From NCBI RefSeq assembly GCF_000213575.1, contig NZ_GL892005.1, positions 343,995 to 407,994 of the forward strand: a DNA stretch of 64,000 bases, in the 5' to 3' direction. This stretch comes from Dysgonomonas mossii DSM 22836 (lineage in GTDB: Bacteria > Bacteroidota > Bacteroidia > Bacteroidales > Dysgonomonadaceae). Both the position numbers and the translations under genes were made by a program. This document shows, piece by piece, positions 1 through 8,159 of the stretch. The notes beneath the pieces are model-generated. The model did not search any database. It was not told where the DNA came from and saw nothing but the letters and a program-made list of their open reading frames with translations. Each line of letters opens with the position of its first letter. Position 1 is the first letter of the stretch.

Positions 1-449
1 AGCGCACTGATACATATTCCTATTGCCAAGGTGAATAAAAGAGACATTGTCAGCATAAGATTGTGTGACATCTCTATGAGTATACGAGGGTTCTGCTCTA
101 CAATTGTTAGGTCTGTAACCTTTATTCCGGCAAGCATCGTTTTATAAGCAAACATACCCGGTATCATCGTAATACAGGCCGGCATTGTAAATACAACAGG
201 AGGACTGTCTACCTTATGTGCAGCAAAAATGCCTATCAGTCCTATCAATACAGATCCCGCCAGAGTTGCGGTTATTAACCCGAAATCGAGCTGAACCAGA
301 ATAAAACGAATGCAATGTCCCATTCCTCCCAGCAGGCCGGCTACCCATAACAAACGTTTAGGTGAACCAAATAATATAGCCCAACAGAAGCCGACGATGA
401 ATGCAATGCCAAAGTCGCGTAGTATATTTATGATAGTAAGTTCTTCCAT
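1..449 (-). CDS. ThrE-family threonine/serine exporter, C-terminal half-protein (DUF3815/ThrE_2), truncated by window edge
   Basis: The minus-strand frame starts with ATG at 449 (MEELTIINILRDFGIAF) and stays open to base 1, giving about 149 residues. It consists of hydrophobic segments separated by short loops, with Gly-rich turns such as GLLGGMGHCIR and a motif MPACITMIPGMFAYK typical of the small ThrE_2 partner. The start lies only 6 bases after the stop of the DUF1212 gene at 456-1256, so the two form one operon. In many bacteria ThrE is a single ten-helix protein; here the halves are separate genes, as is common in Bacteroidetes. The predicted role is amino-acid (threonine/serine) efflux across the inner membrane. 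The C-terminus is not visible. Confidence 0.85.
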   Translation of the reverse strand, partial: MEELTIINILRDFGIAFIVGFCWAILFGSPKRLLWVAGLLGGMGHCIRFILVQLDFGLITATLAGSVLIGLIGIFAAHKVDSPPVVFTMPACITMIPGMFAYKTMLAGIKVTDLTIVEQNPRILIEMSHNLMLTMSLLFTLAIGICISA

Positions 450-455
450 TTTTTT

Positions 456-1256
456 CTAAAAATTATTGATCCCCATTAATGTAATACATAAGGTCATCCC
501 TGCGGCAATACAAAGTAAAATAAACCCTCCGAATAAGGCTCTGTTGATTGCAGACGAGAGGTATCCTTCTATCAGATCTATAACACAATTTATAAGAGGA
601 ACTCCCGGTATAAGATATAATACGCCTGTAGCCATAGCTGCTTCGGGATGCGCTCCGATTCCATATAGCCTTCCAAGCCCGGTAATGAGAGTGGTAACAA
701 AAGCTGCTATCGATATACAAATCATAGAGTTGAAATTCTTCTTCGAGAAGGCGACACGGACAAAATAACCTAAAAAAGCAGCAACGAAAGTTACTACAGC
801 ATTCATCGAATCTCCTAATGAGAAAAGGCATAGACCTGCACATGAAAGCCCGACAGCTATAGCAACATATATATCTTTATAATATGGTTTAGCTTTGATT
901 AGAGCAAATTCGTTTTCCGCTTCGGTGATGGAAAGTTTCTCTTCTTTTACTTTCCACGACAAATGTGATATTTCGGTCAAAACAGCAAGGTGGACATTGT
1001 GAGGGGGCGAATTCTTAAATCTGGTGACTGTATTTGCAGGGTCGTTCAGATCTTTTAGCGTAATTAACAGCCCTTTGAACGTCGGATCTATATGCAGATC
1101 AAACTCCCATGTCGAAGCCATTCTCCCCAGATTACTGTTCAGTCTTCCGCAGTGCGCGCCCGATGCAAGTAGATAAGTACCTATATCTAAAATGAGATCA
1201 GCTAAGCGTTGCGCTGGTATTTTTACTTTTTCTGTTGTATCTTTATACTCTAACAT
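456..1256 (-). CDS. ThrE-family threonine/serine exporter, N-terminal half-protein (DUF1212/ThrE_1)
   Basis: A 266-residue protein with a soluble N-terminal region of about 125 residues followed by roughly five hydrophobic helices (from about residue 129 to the end). Family hallmarks are ASGAHCGRLNSNLGRMA near residues 32-48 and the membrane motif YLIPGVPLINCVIDL near residues 217-231, which match the DUF1212/ThrE_1 family. It is the first gene of a two-gene operon with the DUF3815 partner immediately downstream. A Bacteroidetes-type -7 box lies about 20 bases before the ATG. The likely role is inner-membrane export of threonine and serine; substrate specificity is inferred from the family only. 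Confidence 0.88.
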   Translation of the reverse strand: MLEYKDTTEKVKIPAQRLADLILDIGTYLLASGAHCGRLNSNLGRMASTWEFDLHIDPTFKGLLITLKDLNDPANTVTRFKNSPPHNVHLAVLTEISHLSWKVKEEKLSITEAENEFALIKAKPYYKDIYVAIAVGLSCAGLCLFSLGDSMNAVVTFVAAFLGYFVRVAFSKKNFNSMICISIAAFVTTLITGLGRLYGIGAHPEAAMATGVLYLIPGVPLINCVIDLIEGYLSSAINRALFGGFILLCIAAGMTLCITLMGINNF

Positions 1257-1275
1257 TCCAACCTTAATTTTACAA

Positions 1276-1283
1276 CAAAGATA
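1276..1283 (-). promoter_or_regulatory. Predicted -7 box (TATCTTTG) for the thrE-like operon
   Basis: On the minus strand the sequence reads TATCTTTG, a perfect match to the Bacteroidetes TAnnTTTG -7 element, ending 19 bases before the ATG at 1256. I do not see a convincing -33 TTG at the usual distance, so this rests on the -7 box and position alone. Confidence 0.5.
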
Positions 1284-1386
1284 TTAAAGAATATTTAATG
1301 TAGTAAACACTTATAATTGAGTTTATAAACGTGAGTTTAATTTATAATAATATATAGCTTTAAATTAGTAATTTAAAAAGAAAACC

Positions 1387-3279
1387 ATGTGTAAAAAGAT
1401 TTGTTCAACCTTTTTTATATTATTATTCGTTTTTTCTATTAGTTCTTTTTCTCAGAAGAAACATACGTTTGAGATTAAGAATGGAGATTTTGTATATGAC
1501 GGAAAACCGGTAAGAATAATTTCAGGCGAAATGCATTATCCGCGTATTCCTCACCAATATTGGCGTCATCGTATGCAGATGCTAAAAGCAATGGGGCTAA
1601 ATGCCGTGGCCACTTATGTATTCTGGAATATTCATGAGCCTGAACCCGGTAAATGGGATTTTACAGGAGATAAGAATCTTGCCGAATATATAAAAATAGC
1701 AGGTGAAGAAGGATTGATGGTGATACTTCGTCCCGGTCCGTATGTATGTGCTGAGTGGGAATTTGGAGGTTATCCTTGGTGGCTTCAGAATGTAGAGGGT
1801 TTGGAATTGAGACGTGATAACGAACAATTTCTAAAATATACCCAGTTATATATAAATAGATTGTATAAGGAAGTTGGAAATTTGCAAATAACTAAAGGTG
1901 GCCCTATTGTTATGGTGCAGGCAGAAAATGAATTCGGATCTTATGTCTCCCAACGTAAAGATATTCCATTGGAAGAGCATCGCAGATACAATGCAAAAAT
2001 CGTTCAGCAATTAAAAGATGCAGGTTTCGATGTTCCATCTTTTACTTCGGATGGAAGTTGGTTGTTTGAAGGAGGTGCTGTTCCCGGAGCTTTGCCAACT
2101 GCAAATGGGGAAAGTAATATAGAGAATTTAAAGAAAGCTGTAGATAAGTATAATGGAGGACAAGGACCTTATATGGTTGCAGAGTTTTATCCCGGATGGC
2201 TTGCTCACTGGCTCGAACCTCATCCTCAGATAAGTGCTACAAGTATAGCTCGTCAAACAGAAAAGTATTTACAGAATAATGTGTCTATCAACTATTACAT
2301 GGTGCATGGCGGAACTAATTTTGGTTTTACCAGTGGCGCTAACTATGATAAGAAACATGATATTCAGCCCGATCTTACTAGCTACGATTACGATGCACCT
2401 ATTAGCGAAGCCGGATGGGTAACACCAAAATACGACTCGCTTCGTAATGTAATTAAAAAATATGTCAATTACTCTTTGCCTAAGGTTCCCGCTGCTATAC
2501 CTGTTATAGAGATCCCATCTATTAAACTTGACAAGATCGCTACCTTAGACGGATTGAACTCAAAAGTAGTGGAAAATAATAAACCTATGACTTTCGAACA
2601 GTTAAACCAAGGTTATGGATATGTTTTATATAAAAAGCACTTCAATCAGCCAATAAGCGGTACACTGAAGATAAATGGTTTGCGCGATTATGCCATTATA
2701 TATGCAAACGATGAAAAGGTAGGGGAGCTTAACCGATATTTTAATCAAGATTCTATCGATGTTGACATTCCATTCAATTCTACGTTAGAGATCTTAGTAG
2801 AGAACATGGGACGCATCAATTACGGATCAGAGATTGTTCATAACACAAAAGGAATCATCAGCCCTGTTATAATAAACGGAATGGAGATAGAAGGTGATTG
2901 GCAAATGTACCAGATACCGATGGATGAAGCTCCTGATTTTAGTAAGATGCAAAAAAATAGCGTATTTGGTAACACCGAATCAGCAGCGAAACGTCTTCTC
3001 GGAGCTCCGGCCTTATATAAAGGAACATTCAATCTGACAGAAACAGGGGATACATTCCTCGATATGGAAGATTGGGGCAAAGGTATTGTCTTTATAAATG
3101 GTAAGAACATCGGGCGTTATTGGCATGTAGGACCTCAACAAACGTTATATGTTCCGGGGGTATGGCTGAAAAAAGGACAAAATGAGATCGTAATTTTTGA
3201 ACAACAGCATGATAAGCATCACACAGAAGTAAGAACAACAAAAGTTCCTGTGTTGACAAATCTTAAGTTGCCTCAATAA
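1387..3279 (+). CDS. Secreted GH35 beta-galactosidase
   Basis: A 630-residue glycoside hydrolase family 35 enzyme that removes terminal beta-galactose from glycans, probably in the periplasm. A signal peptide covers about residues 1-22 (hydrophobic FFILLFVFSISSFSQ). The catalytic barrel shows the family motif VQAENEFGSY, with E182 as the expected acid/base, and VAEFYPGWLAHW, with E266 as the expected nucleophile. The C-terminal part contains jelly-roll type galactose-binding segments such as KGIVFINGKNIGRYWHVGPQ. The length is typical for bacterial GH35. No lipobox and no type IX secretion sorting domain is visible at the C-terminus. It stands alone, with divergent thrE genes upstream and a terminator downstream. 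Confidence 0.95.
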   Translation: MCKKICSTFFILLFVFSISSFSQKKHTFEIKNGDFVYDGKPVRIISGEMHYPRIPHQYWRHRMQMLKAMGLNAVATYVFWNIHEPEPGKWDFTGDKNLAEYIKIAGEEGLMVILRPGPYVCAEWEFGGYPWWLQNVEGLELRRDNEQFLKYTQLYINRLYKEVGNLQITKGGPIVMVQAENEFGSYVSQRKDIPLEEHRRYNAKIVQQLKDAGFDVPSFTSDGSWLFEGGAVPGALPTANGESNIENLKKAVDKYNGGQGPYMVAEFYPGWLAHWLEPHPQISATSIARQTEKYLQNNVSINYYMVHGGTNFGFTSGANYDKKHDIQPDLTSYDYDAPISEAGWVTPKYDSLRNVIKKYVNYSLPKVPAAIPVIEIPSIKLDKIATLDGLNSKVVENNKPMTFEQLNQGYGYVLYKKHFNQPISGTLKINGLRDYAIIYANDEKVGELNRYFNQDSIDVDIPFNSTLEILVENMGRINYGSEIVHNTKGIISPVIINGMEIEGDWQMYQIPMDEAPDFSKMQKNSVFGNTESAAKRLLGAPALYKGTFNLTETGDTFLDMEDWGKGIVFINGKNIGRYWHVGPQQTLYVPGVWLKKGQNEIVIFEQQHDKHHTEVRTTKVPVLTNLKLPQ

Positions 3280-3290
3280 AATAAATATAG

Positions 3291-3326
3291 AAAGAGGCTG
3301 TCTAGTCTCAGACAGCCTCTTTTTTA
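3291..3326. terminator. Bidirectional Rho-independent terminator between GH35 and kor genes
   Basis: A perfect 13-bp stem (3291-3303 with 3310-3322, core GAGGCTGTCT/AGACAGCCTC) closes a six-base loop. T-runs lie on both sides, so it can end both the plus-strand GH35 transcript and the converging minus-strand oxidoreductase transcript. Confidence 0.85.
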
Positions 3327-3345
3327 TTTTCAAAGAAACGAAATC

Positions 3346-3900
3346 TTATTCAGATTTTTGAACTTCTTGTATAATCTCCATACCTTTCATTATTGCCTGC
3401 TCATTCATTGGCAGTAAACCATGGTGACGTTCAGGTAAAGATTTTTTCAATCCTTTCATAACGTTTTCGAGTTTTACCATTGGGCTTACTTTCAATAATC
3501 CACCTAGAACAATCATATTGAATGCTTTCGTATTTTTCATCAATATAGCTGTATCCACAGCTTCAACTTTATAGATATTGATATCCTTGCGTGTTGGTGG
3601 ATGTTGAAATCCGTTCGGGTCATAAATTAATATTCCTCCCGGTTTTACATGCGACTCGAATTTGTCCAATGACGGCTGATTTAAAATAATCGCAATATCA
3701 AACTCATTCACTATCGGCGAGCTGATGGGGCTGTCGCTCAATATTACAGTCACGTTAGCTGTGCCACCACGTTGCTCCGGTCCGTAAGAAGGGAACCATG
3801 AAACTTCTTTATCTTCCATCAGACCTGAATAAGCAAGGATTTTACCCATAGATAATACACCTTGTCCTCCAAAACCTGCTATAATTATTTCTTGTGTCAT
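3346..3900 (-). CDS. korC: 2-oxoacid:ferredoxin oxidoreductase, gamma subunit
   Basis: A 184-residue gamma subunit of a four-subunit 2-oxoacid:ferredoxin oxidoreductase. The N-terminus IIAGFGGQGVLSMGKILA is the classic nucleotide-like binding motif of the POR/KOR gamma family, and the SWFPSYGPEQRGGTANV motif follows at about residues 35-51. It is the last gene of the operon and starts 10 bases after the beta-subunit stop. The complex oxidatively decarboxylates a 2-oxoacid to an acyl-CoA and passes electrons to ferredoxin. Whether the substrate is 2-oxoglutarate (Kor) or branched-chain 2-oxoacids (Vor) cannot be decided from this subunit. Confidence 0.88.
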   Translation of the reverse strand: MTQEIIIAGFGGQGVLSMGKILAYSGLMEDKEVSWFPSYGPEQRGGTANVTVILSDSPISSPIVNEFDIAIILNQPSLDKFESHVKPGGILIYDPNGFQHPPTRKDINIYKVEAVDTAILMKNTKAFNMIVLGGLLKVSPMVKLENVMKGLKKSLPERHHGLLPMNEQAIMKGMEIIQEVQKSE

Positions 3901-3910
3901 GTTTCTTTGT

Positions 3911-4669
3911 TTAAATATTTTTCAAATCGCCTAATGGATATGCAGGAAACATATTTTCTACCATCCAATCGTTAGCTGCCTGAGGAGACATTTTCCATCC
4001 GGCATTACATGTAGATACAATTTCTACAATAGATGTACCTTTATTCTCCATCGAGTTTTCGAACGCTTTACGTATCATGCGTTTCGCTTTCTTTACAGAG
4101 GCTGCTGTATGAACGCTCTGACGAGTAGCCAGACAAACTCCTTGTAACTGAGCCAACAGATCGAGAATCTTGAGAGGGTATCCACTCTCGTGAGTATCGC
4201 GTCCGTTAGGAGATGTTGATGTTATCATTTGGCTAAGGGTTGTTGGAGCCATTTGTCCCCCGGTCATGCCATAAATTCCGTTATTTATAAAGATTATAGC
4301 AATATTTTCACCTCTATTAGCCGCATGTATCGTTTCACCAGTACCAATGGCAGCTAAGTCTCCGTCTCCCTGATATGTAAATACCATTTTATCGGGATTC
4401 AGTCGTTTTGCTGCTGTAGCCAGTGCCGGAGCACGTCCGTGTGCAGCTTCCTGCCAGTCGATATCCAAATAGTTGTATGCAAACACAGCACAACCAACCG
4501 GAGCTATACCGATTGTTTTATCACGCAATTCCATATCATCAATAACCTCAGCTATCAACTTATGAACTACACCATGTGAACAACCCGGGCAGTAATGCAT
4601 GTCCACATCGTTCATCAACGCAGGCTTGGCATATACTAGGTTAGCCGGATCTATAATATTTGTACTCAT
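3911..4669 (-). CDS. korB: 2-oxoacid:ferredoxin oxidoreductase, beta (thiamine diphosphate-binding) subunit
   Basis: A 252-residue thiamine-diphosphate subunit. The cofactor motif begins with GDGDLAAIGTGE at residues 101-112 and ends with the Asn of FINNGIYGMTGGQ near 130, binding Mg-ThDP. A CPGCSHG motif sits at residues 27-33, as in KorB/VorA-type beta subunits. It lies between the alpha and gamma genes. The gap to the alpha gene is 88 bases, wider than elsewhere in the operon, and contains a -7-like box at 4720-4727, so a second promoter may exist. The substrate (2-oxoglutarate or 2-oxoisovalerate) is not resolved. Confidence 0.9.
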   Translation of the reverse strand: MSTNIIDPANLVYAKPALMNDVDMHYCPGCSHGVVHKLIAEVIDDMELRDKTIGIAPVGCAVFAYNYLDIDWQEAAHGRAPALATAAKRLNPDKMVFTYQGDGDLAAIGTGETIHAANRGENIAIIFINNGIYGMTGGQMAPTTLSQMITSTSPNGRDTHESGYPLKILDLLAQLQGVCLATRQSVHTAASVKKAKRMIRKAFENSMENKGTSIVEIVSTCNAGWKMSPQAANDWMVENMFPAYPLGDLKNI

Positions 4670-4719
4670 AATTGTTTAAACTTTGAATTTTAAGGTCTCA
4701 GACCTACTTACTATTCTCG

Positions 4720-4727
4720 CAAATGTA
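4720..4727 (-). promoter_or_regulatory. Possible internal -7 box between korA and korB
   Basis: On the minus strand the bases read TACATTTG, fitting TAnnTTTG, about 50 bases upstream of the korB start. No matching -33 TTG was found. It would allow korBC to be expressed separately from korDA, but this is only a motif match. Confidence 0.3.
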
Positions 4728-4757
4728 ATGAACACTTGCCTATCTTAATATCGTTTT

Positions 4758-5840
4758 TCAACAGTCAAATTTATTCTGCAAGGCGTCTACTACTTCGCTT
4801 GGTGTAGGAACAATTCCACCCAAACGTCCGTAATGTTCAACCTTTACTTTACCGTTTACAGCCAAACGAACATCCTCGACCATCTGTCCGGCGTTCATTT
4901 CCACTGTAAGCATTCCTTTTACCTTTGTTGAATATTTGTCAATCTCCTTCGATGGGAACGGCCACAAAGTTATTGGGCGTATAAGACCCACCTTTATTCC
5001 TTGAGCACGTGCTATCTCCATTGCCTTTTGGCATATACGGGCAGCAGACCCAAATGCAACAAGTATATAATCTGCATCTTCGCAGTTTACTTCCTGGTGC
5101 AAACAAACATCTTTCTCTATCTTCTTAAACTTAGCTTGAAAACGGAGGTTATTTATCTCCATCTTATACGGATCAAGTTCCAGCGAAGTTATTACATTCG
5201 GTTTTCTATCAGCTGGTTTTCCAAGGGTAGCCCAAGGACATTGTTCGCGTATCTCCTTTTCGGTTCTTCTTCGTTTAAATTCCGGAAGTTTTACCTTTTC
5301 CATCATTTGCCCGATAACACCATCGGTAAGTATCATAGCCGGTGTTTGATATTTGAACGCGAGATCGAATCCCAATGCAACAAAGTCCACCATTTCTTGT
5401 ACCGACGCAGGAGCAAGAGTTATCAGGTTATAATCGCCATGCCCTCCTCCTTTTACAGTTTGGAAATAATCGGCTTGCGATGGTTGTATTGTACCCAATC
5501 CGGGTCCTCCACGCATAACATTCACTAACAAACAAGGCAATTCGGCTCCGGCAAGATAAGACACCCCTTCGAGCATTAAGCTCATGCCCGGGCTTGAAGA
5601 TGAGGTCATCACGGCCTTGCCGCATCCGGCTCCCCCGTAAACCATATTTATAGATGCTATTTCGCTTTCAGCCTGAAGTACAACCATACCGGTAGTATTC
5701 CACGGTGCTTCGGCCATCAACGTTTCCATTATCTCCGATTGAGGAGTAATAGGATAGCCAAAATATCCGTCTGTCCCATATCTAATTGCAGCATGAGCTA
5801 TGGCTTCATTGCCTTTCATTAAAACTATTTCTTCTGACAT
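4758..5840 (-). CDS. korA: 2-oxoacid:ferredoxin oxidoreductase, alpha subunit
   Basis: A 360-residue alpha subunit, the pyrimidine/transketolase-domain partner of KorB. The family motif GYPITPQSEIME occurs at about residues 27-38, followed by the SSSSPGMSLMLEGVSYLAG segment. The C-terminal part (VAFGSAARICQKAMEIARAQG and GLIRPITLWPFP) is the transketolase C-terminal-like domain. The length is that of the compact VorB/KorA type without a fused gamma domain. It follows the ferredoxin subunit gene by 63 bases on the minus strand. It is called 2-oxoglutarate or 3-methyl-2-oxobutanoate dehydrogenase alpha subunit in relatives; I cannot tell which. Confidence 0.9.
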   Translation of the reverse strand: MSEEIVLMKGNEAIAHAAIRYGTDGYFGYPITPQSEIMETLMAEAPWNTTGMVVLQAESEIASINMVYGGAGCGKAVMTSSSSPGMSLMLEGVSYLAGAELPCLLVNVMRGGPGLGTIQPSQADYFQTVKGGGHGDYNLITLAPASVQEMVDFVALGFDLAFKYQTPAMILTDGVIGQMMEKVKLPEFKRRRTEKEIREQCPWATLGKPADRKPNVITSLELDPYKMEINNLRFQAKFKKIEKDVCLHQEVNCEDADYILVAFGSAARICQKAMEIARAQGIKVGLIRPITLWPFPSKEIDKYSTKVKGMLTVEMNAGQMVEDVRLAVNGKVKVEHYGRLGGIVPTPSEVVDALQNKFDC

Positions 5841-5903
5841 AATTTTTGGTTAATTAAAAAAACGAATCTACTAAGCGAAAAAGCTGTATTGATTCGTCAT
5901 CAT

Positions 5904-6134
5904 TTATTCAAATTTTTTCTTGTAGACTGTGAGACATCCGTCAGGACATACATAACCACAATTGGCACAACCTATACAAGCATCTGGATTTTTCATGTAA
6001 ACGTAGTGATAACCCCGACTGTTAACTTCACGAGGTTGAAGTTCTAAAACATCACAAGGACATGAAACCACACAGAGGTCACAGCCCTTACAACGTTCTT
6101 CGTTTACAACTACTGTTCCTTTTATTTTGGCCAT
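5904..6134 (-). CDS. korD: 2-oxoacid:ferredoxin oxidoreductase, 2[4Fe-4S] ferredoxin-like delta subunit
   Basis: A 76-residue small ferredoxin with two complete cluster motifs, CKGCDLCVVSCP (about residues 15-26) and CIGCANCGYVCP (about residues 53-64). As first gene of the operon (delta, alpha, beta, gamma) it supplies the electron-accepting [4Fe-4S] centres of the 2-oxoacid oxidoreductase. A Bacteroidetes-type -7 box lies about 65 bases upstream of its ATG. In the same window pyruvate is handled by the separate one-chain enzyme NifJ, so this complex is more likely to use another 2-oxoacid. Confidence 0.9.
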   Translation of the reverse strand: MAKIKGTVVVNEERCKGCDLCVVSCPCDVLELQPREVNSRGYHYVYMKNPDACIGCANCGYVCPDGCLTVYKKKFE

Positions 6135-6198
6135 TTTTCTTTATAATAATTTTTTTAGTAATCGCTAACTATAATAAAGTTCTCATTTGATCCCCACA

Positions 6199-6206
6199 CA
6201 AAGGTA
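6199..6206 (-). promoter_or_regulatory. Predicted -7 box (TACCTTTG) for the kor operon
   Basis: The minus strand reads TACCTTTGTG, a perfect TAnnTTTG element, 65 bases upstream of the korD ATG. This would give an untranslated leader of about 55-60 bases. No clear -33 TTG is seen. Confidence 0.5.
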
Positions 6207-6335
6207 GATGTTATTCTTATTATATTCCTTTTTTTTATGAATAAAGATGTTAAAAAAAAGATGTCTTAAAACATATTGAGCTAGCATTTTATCATACAAA
6301 ATCCAATAATCTCTATCTTTGGGGAGGTTCGGTCT

Positions 6336-6812
6336 TTATTTGGTTAGGTTTCCGCTGGTTGTACTTACTATTTGTACTAAATCTAGCGGATTTAACTGAA
6401 TTTGTAGACCTCTTTTTCCGGCACTAATGTAAATATATTCGAACGCTTCATAAGATTTATCGATATAGGTTGGAAATAATTTTTTCATACCAATAGGAGA
6501 GCAAGCGCCTCTTATATATCCTGTGATGTTAAGAAGCTCTTTCATCGGTATCATATCACAACTCTTATTTCCTGAGATTTTCGCAGCTGCTTTCAAGTCA
6601 AGCTCTTCTGCTCCGGGTATAATACAAACAAAATAACCGGATTTATCTCCTTTCAGTACCAGTGTTTTAAAGACCTGTTCAACAGGCTCGTGTAACTGTT
6701 CGGCCACATGTATGGCACTAAGATCGGACTCGTCGACCTGATATGGAATAAGCTTATATTCTATTTTCTCTTTATCCAAAAGCCGGACCGCGTTTGTTTT
6801 ATCAATCTTCAT
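6336..6812 (-). CDS. ybaK: YbaK/EbsC-type Cys-tRNA(Pro) deacylase
   Basis: A 158-residue YbaK-family trans-editing protein that hydrolyses cysteine mischarged on tRNA(Pro). Visible family features are the conserved lysine in VFKTLVLKGDKSGYFVCIIPG (about residues 47-67), the LDLKAAAKISGNK segment, and the GYIRGACSPIGMKK motif near residues 98-111. It is a stand-alone cytosolic protein of normal length. The neighbours do not point to another role. A short 125-base spacer separates its start from the end of the DUF6051 gene on the same strand. Confidence 0.9.
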   Translation of the reverse strand: MKIDKTNAVRLLDKEKIEYKLIPYQVDESDLSAIHVAEQLHEPVEQVFKTLVLKGDKSGYFVCIIPGAEELDLKAAAKISGNKSCDMIPMKELLNITGYIRGACSPIGMKKLFPTYIDKSYEAFEYIYISAGKRGLQIQLNPLDLVQIVSTTSGNLTK

Positions 6813-6937
6813 TTCTACTTATTTTTCTGCAAATAAAACAACTAAACACGATAGATGTTTACAAAGTCTATTTTGTACTCATATTAATTGCCATTATTGC
6901 TTTCTCATATATTAAGTTCAGAAAGAAAAATACAGGA

Positions 6938-8152
6938 CTAGGATTGGAGAAAAGCACTGATTTTGTCAAATGTAAATCTGAATTGCTCGTCTACTTCATC
7001 TGCGATTTTTGGTAGTGCAGGAAATGGATCTTCATGTATATATTTGTATGGATAATCCAAAATTTCGATATTGATCGGGATATCCCTGCGTGAACCTTGC
7101 AGTGTATTTATCACTTCATAGGCTGGAACAACTTCATCCTTCGCCAATGTTATAGCATAAAACTGATGGCTCATTTTTCGGAATACTTCCTCCCGGCATT
7201 CTGTCAATACCCTATAATTCAGCATGCTTCTGAAGTTGTTGCCTTCCGGATGTGTATGCATATAATGACGAAGCACTTCGTCGCGTTTCATATGGCTATC
7301 CAGATGTTCTACGACATAAGAATAAAGACTTACATTGGCTTCACTGTCGAGGATGAATTTTGATACAGGTGATAGCCTGTTGAATACAGCTCCTCCACAA
7401 AAAGTAGCATACTTGGAGTTAGAGAAATGCCCATCTTTGTTGCTCATCATCAGTATTTCGCCTAAGAATGTACCTATAGAATATGAAAAGAAATCGATAG
7501 AAGCATCCTTATCTATAGCCGGATGTAGTCCTTCCTTGAAGTTTTCTACAAAGTCGATCACATCATAGTAGGTTTGCAACCCCGACCAAATAAAACGTTG
7601 AGGTTTATTATGCAAACGGGTACTGATCGCTACATTGGATAAACTGGAACAGATAACATCGGGATGTCGCATTTTTCGCTGCTCACTCACTCTGTACATT
7701 TCACGGGTGCTACTCCAAACCGCAGGAGCACGATTCATATGAAATGCTATAGGGAACATAACGACAGATTTACCCGTTTTATCAACGATATACTTAGCCC
7801 ACGGTAAATATTTATACCATGTTTTTTCATTAAAGCCGTGAAACATGAGTATAATGCCCTTAGCTTTCGTTTCTTTCTTAGGCATTATCATGTGATATCT
7901 GAACTTGATATTCTCTAATATTTCAGCGTCTCTCTTGTTCAACATTTCCTGAATCACATCGGGCTCATAATCTTCAGGTACACTCGGTATAAATTCATAA
8001 TCATCGTTATTGCCCAATCCTCCGGGAAGGATAAAACGATAATTGGAGTCGAAGGTAAAGTTACGCATTACCAAATTTTGATCGATCTCGATCTCACTAT
8101 CAGTATAGTTCTCGATCTTCTTTAGATGATTAAAAAGGTCTATGTACTTCAT
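6938..8152 (-). CDS. DUF6051-like alpha/beta-hydrolase-fold protein
   Basis: A 404-residue protein that I recognise as DUF6051-like. It has an alpha/beta-hydrolase look: LMFHGFNEKTW (residues 102-112) resembles an oxyanion-hole strand and FFSYSIGTFLGE (221-232) a nucleophile elbow with S225. The histidine in YIHEDPFPALP near residues 373-383 is a possible catalytic base. No signal peptide is present, so it should be cytosolic. Its ATG follows the DUF2851 stop by 7 bases, suggesting co-transcription. Substrate and pathway are unknown; hydrolase activity is inferred from the fold motifs only. Confidence 0.65.
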   Translation of the reverse strand: MKYIDLFNHLKKIENYTDSEIEIDQNLVMRNFTFDSNYRFILPGGLGNNDDYEFIPSVPEDYEPDVIQEMLNKRDAEILENIKFRYHMIMPKKETKAKGIILMFHGFNEKTWYKYLPWAKYIVDKTGKSVVMFPIAFHMNRAPAVWSSTREMYRVSEQRKMRHPDVICSSLSNVAISTRLHNKPQRFIWSGLQTYYDVIDFVENFKEGLHPAIDKDASIDFFSYSIGTFLGEILMMSNKDGHFSNSKYATFCGGAVFNRLSPVSKFILDSEANVSLYSYVVEHLDSHMKRDEVLRHYMHTHPEGNNFRSMLNYRVLTECREEVFRKMSHQFYAITLAKDEVVPAYEVINTLQGSRRDIPINIEILDYPYKYIHEDPFPALPKIADEVDEQFRFTFDKISAFLQS

Positions 8153-8159
8153 TTTATTC

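Noticed and set aside
463-843. Long plus/minus reading frames overlapping the DUF1212 gene
   Set aside because: They lie antisense or out of frame to a clear membrane-protein gene and encode low-complexity, Cys/Arg-rich sequence without family features.
1387-3279. GH35 enzyme as type IX secretion cargo
   Set aside because: I looked for a C-terminal sorting domain and found none; the protein ends within its jelly-roll region.
5001-5528. A 175-codon plus-strand frame opposite korA
   Set aside because: korA is a strong family match on the other strand; the antisense product has no recognisable motif and no start signals.
6794-7015. 73-codon plus-strand frame with a hydrophobic stretch between ybaK and DUF6051
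   Set aside because: It overlaps the ends of both flanking genes on the other strand, has no terminator or promoter, and the hydrophobic stretch falls in AT-rich spacer, which often encodes Ile/Phe/Leu by chance.
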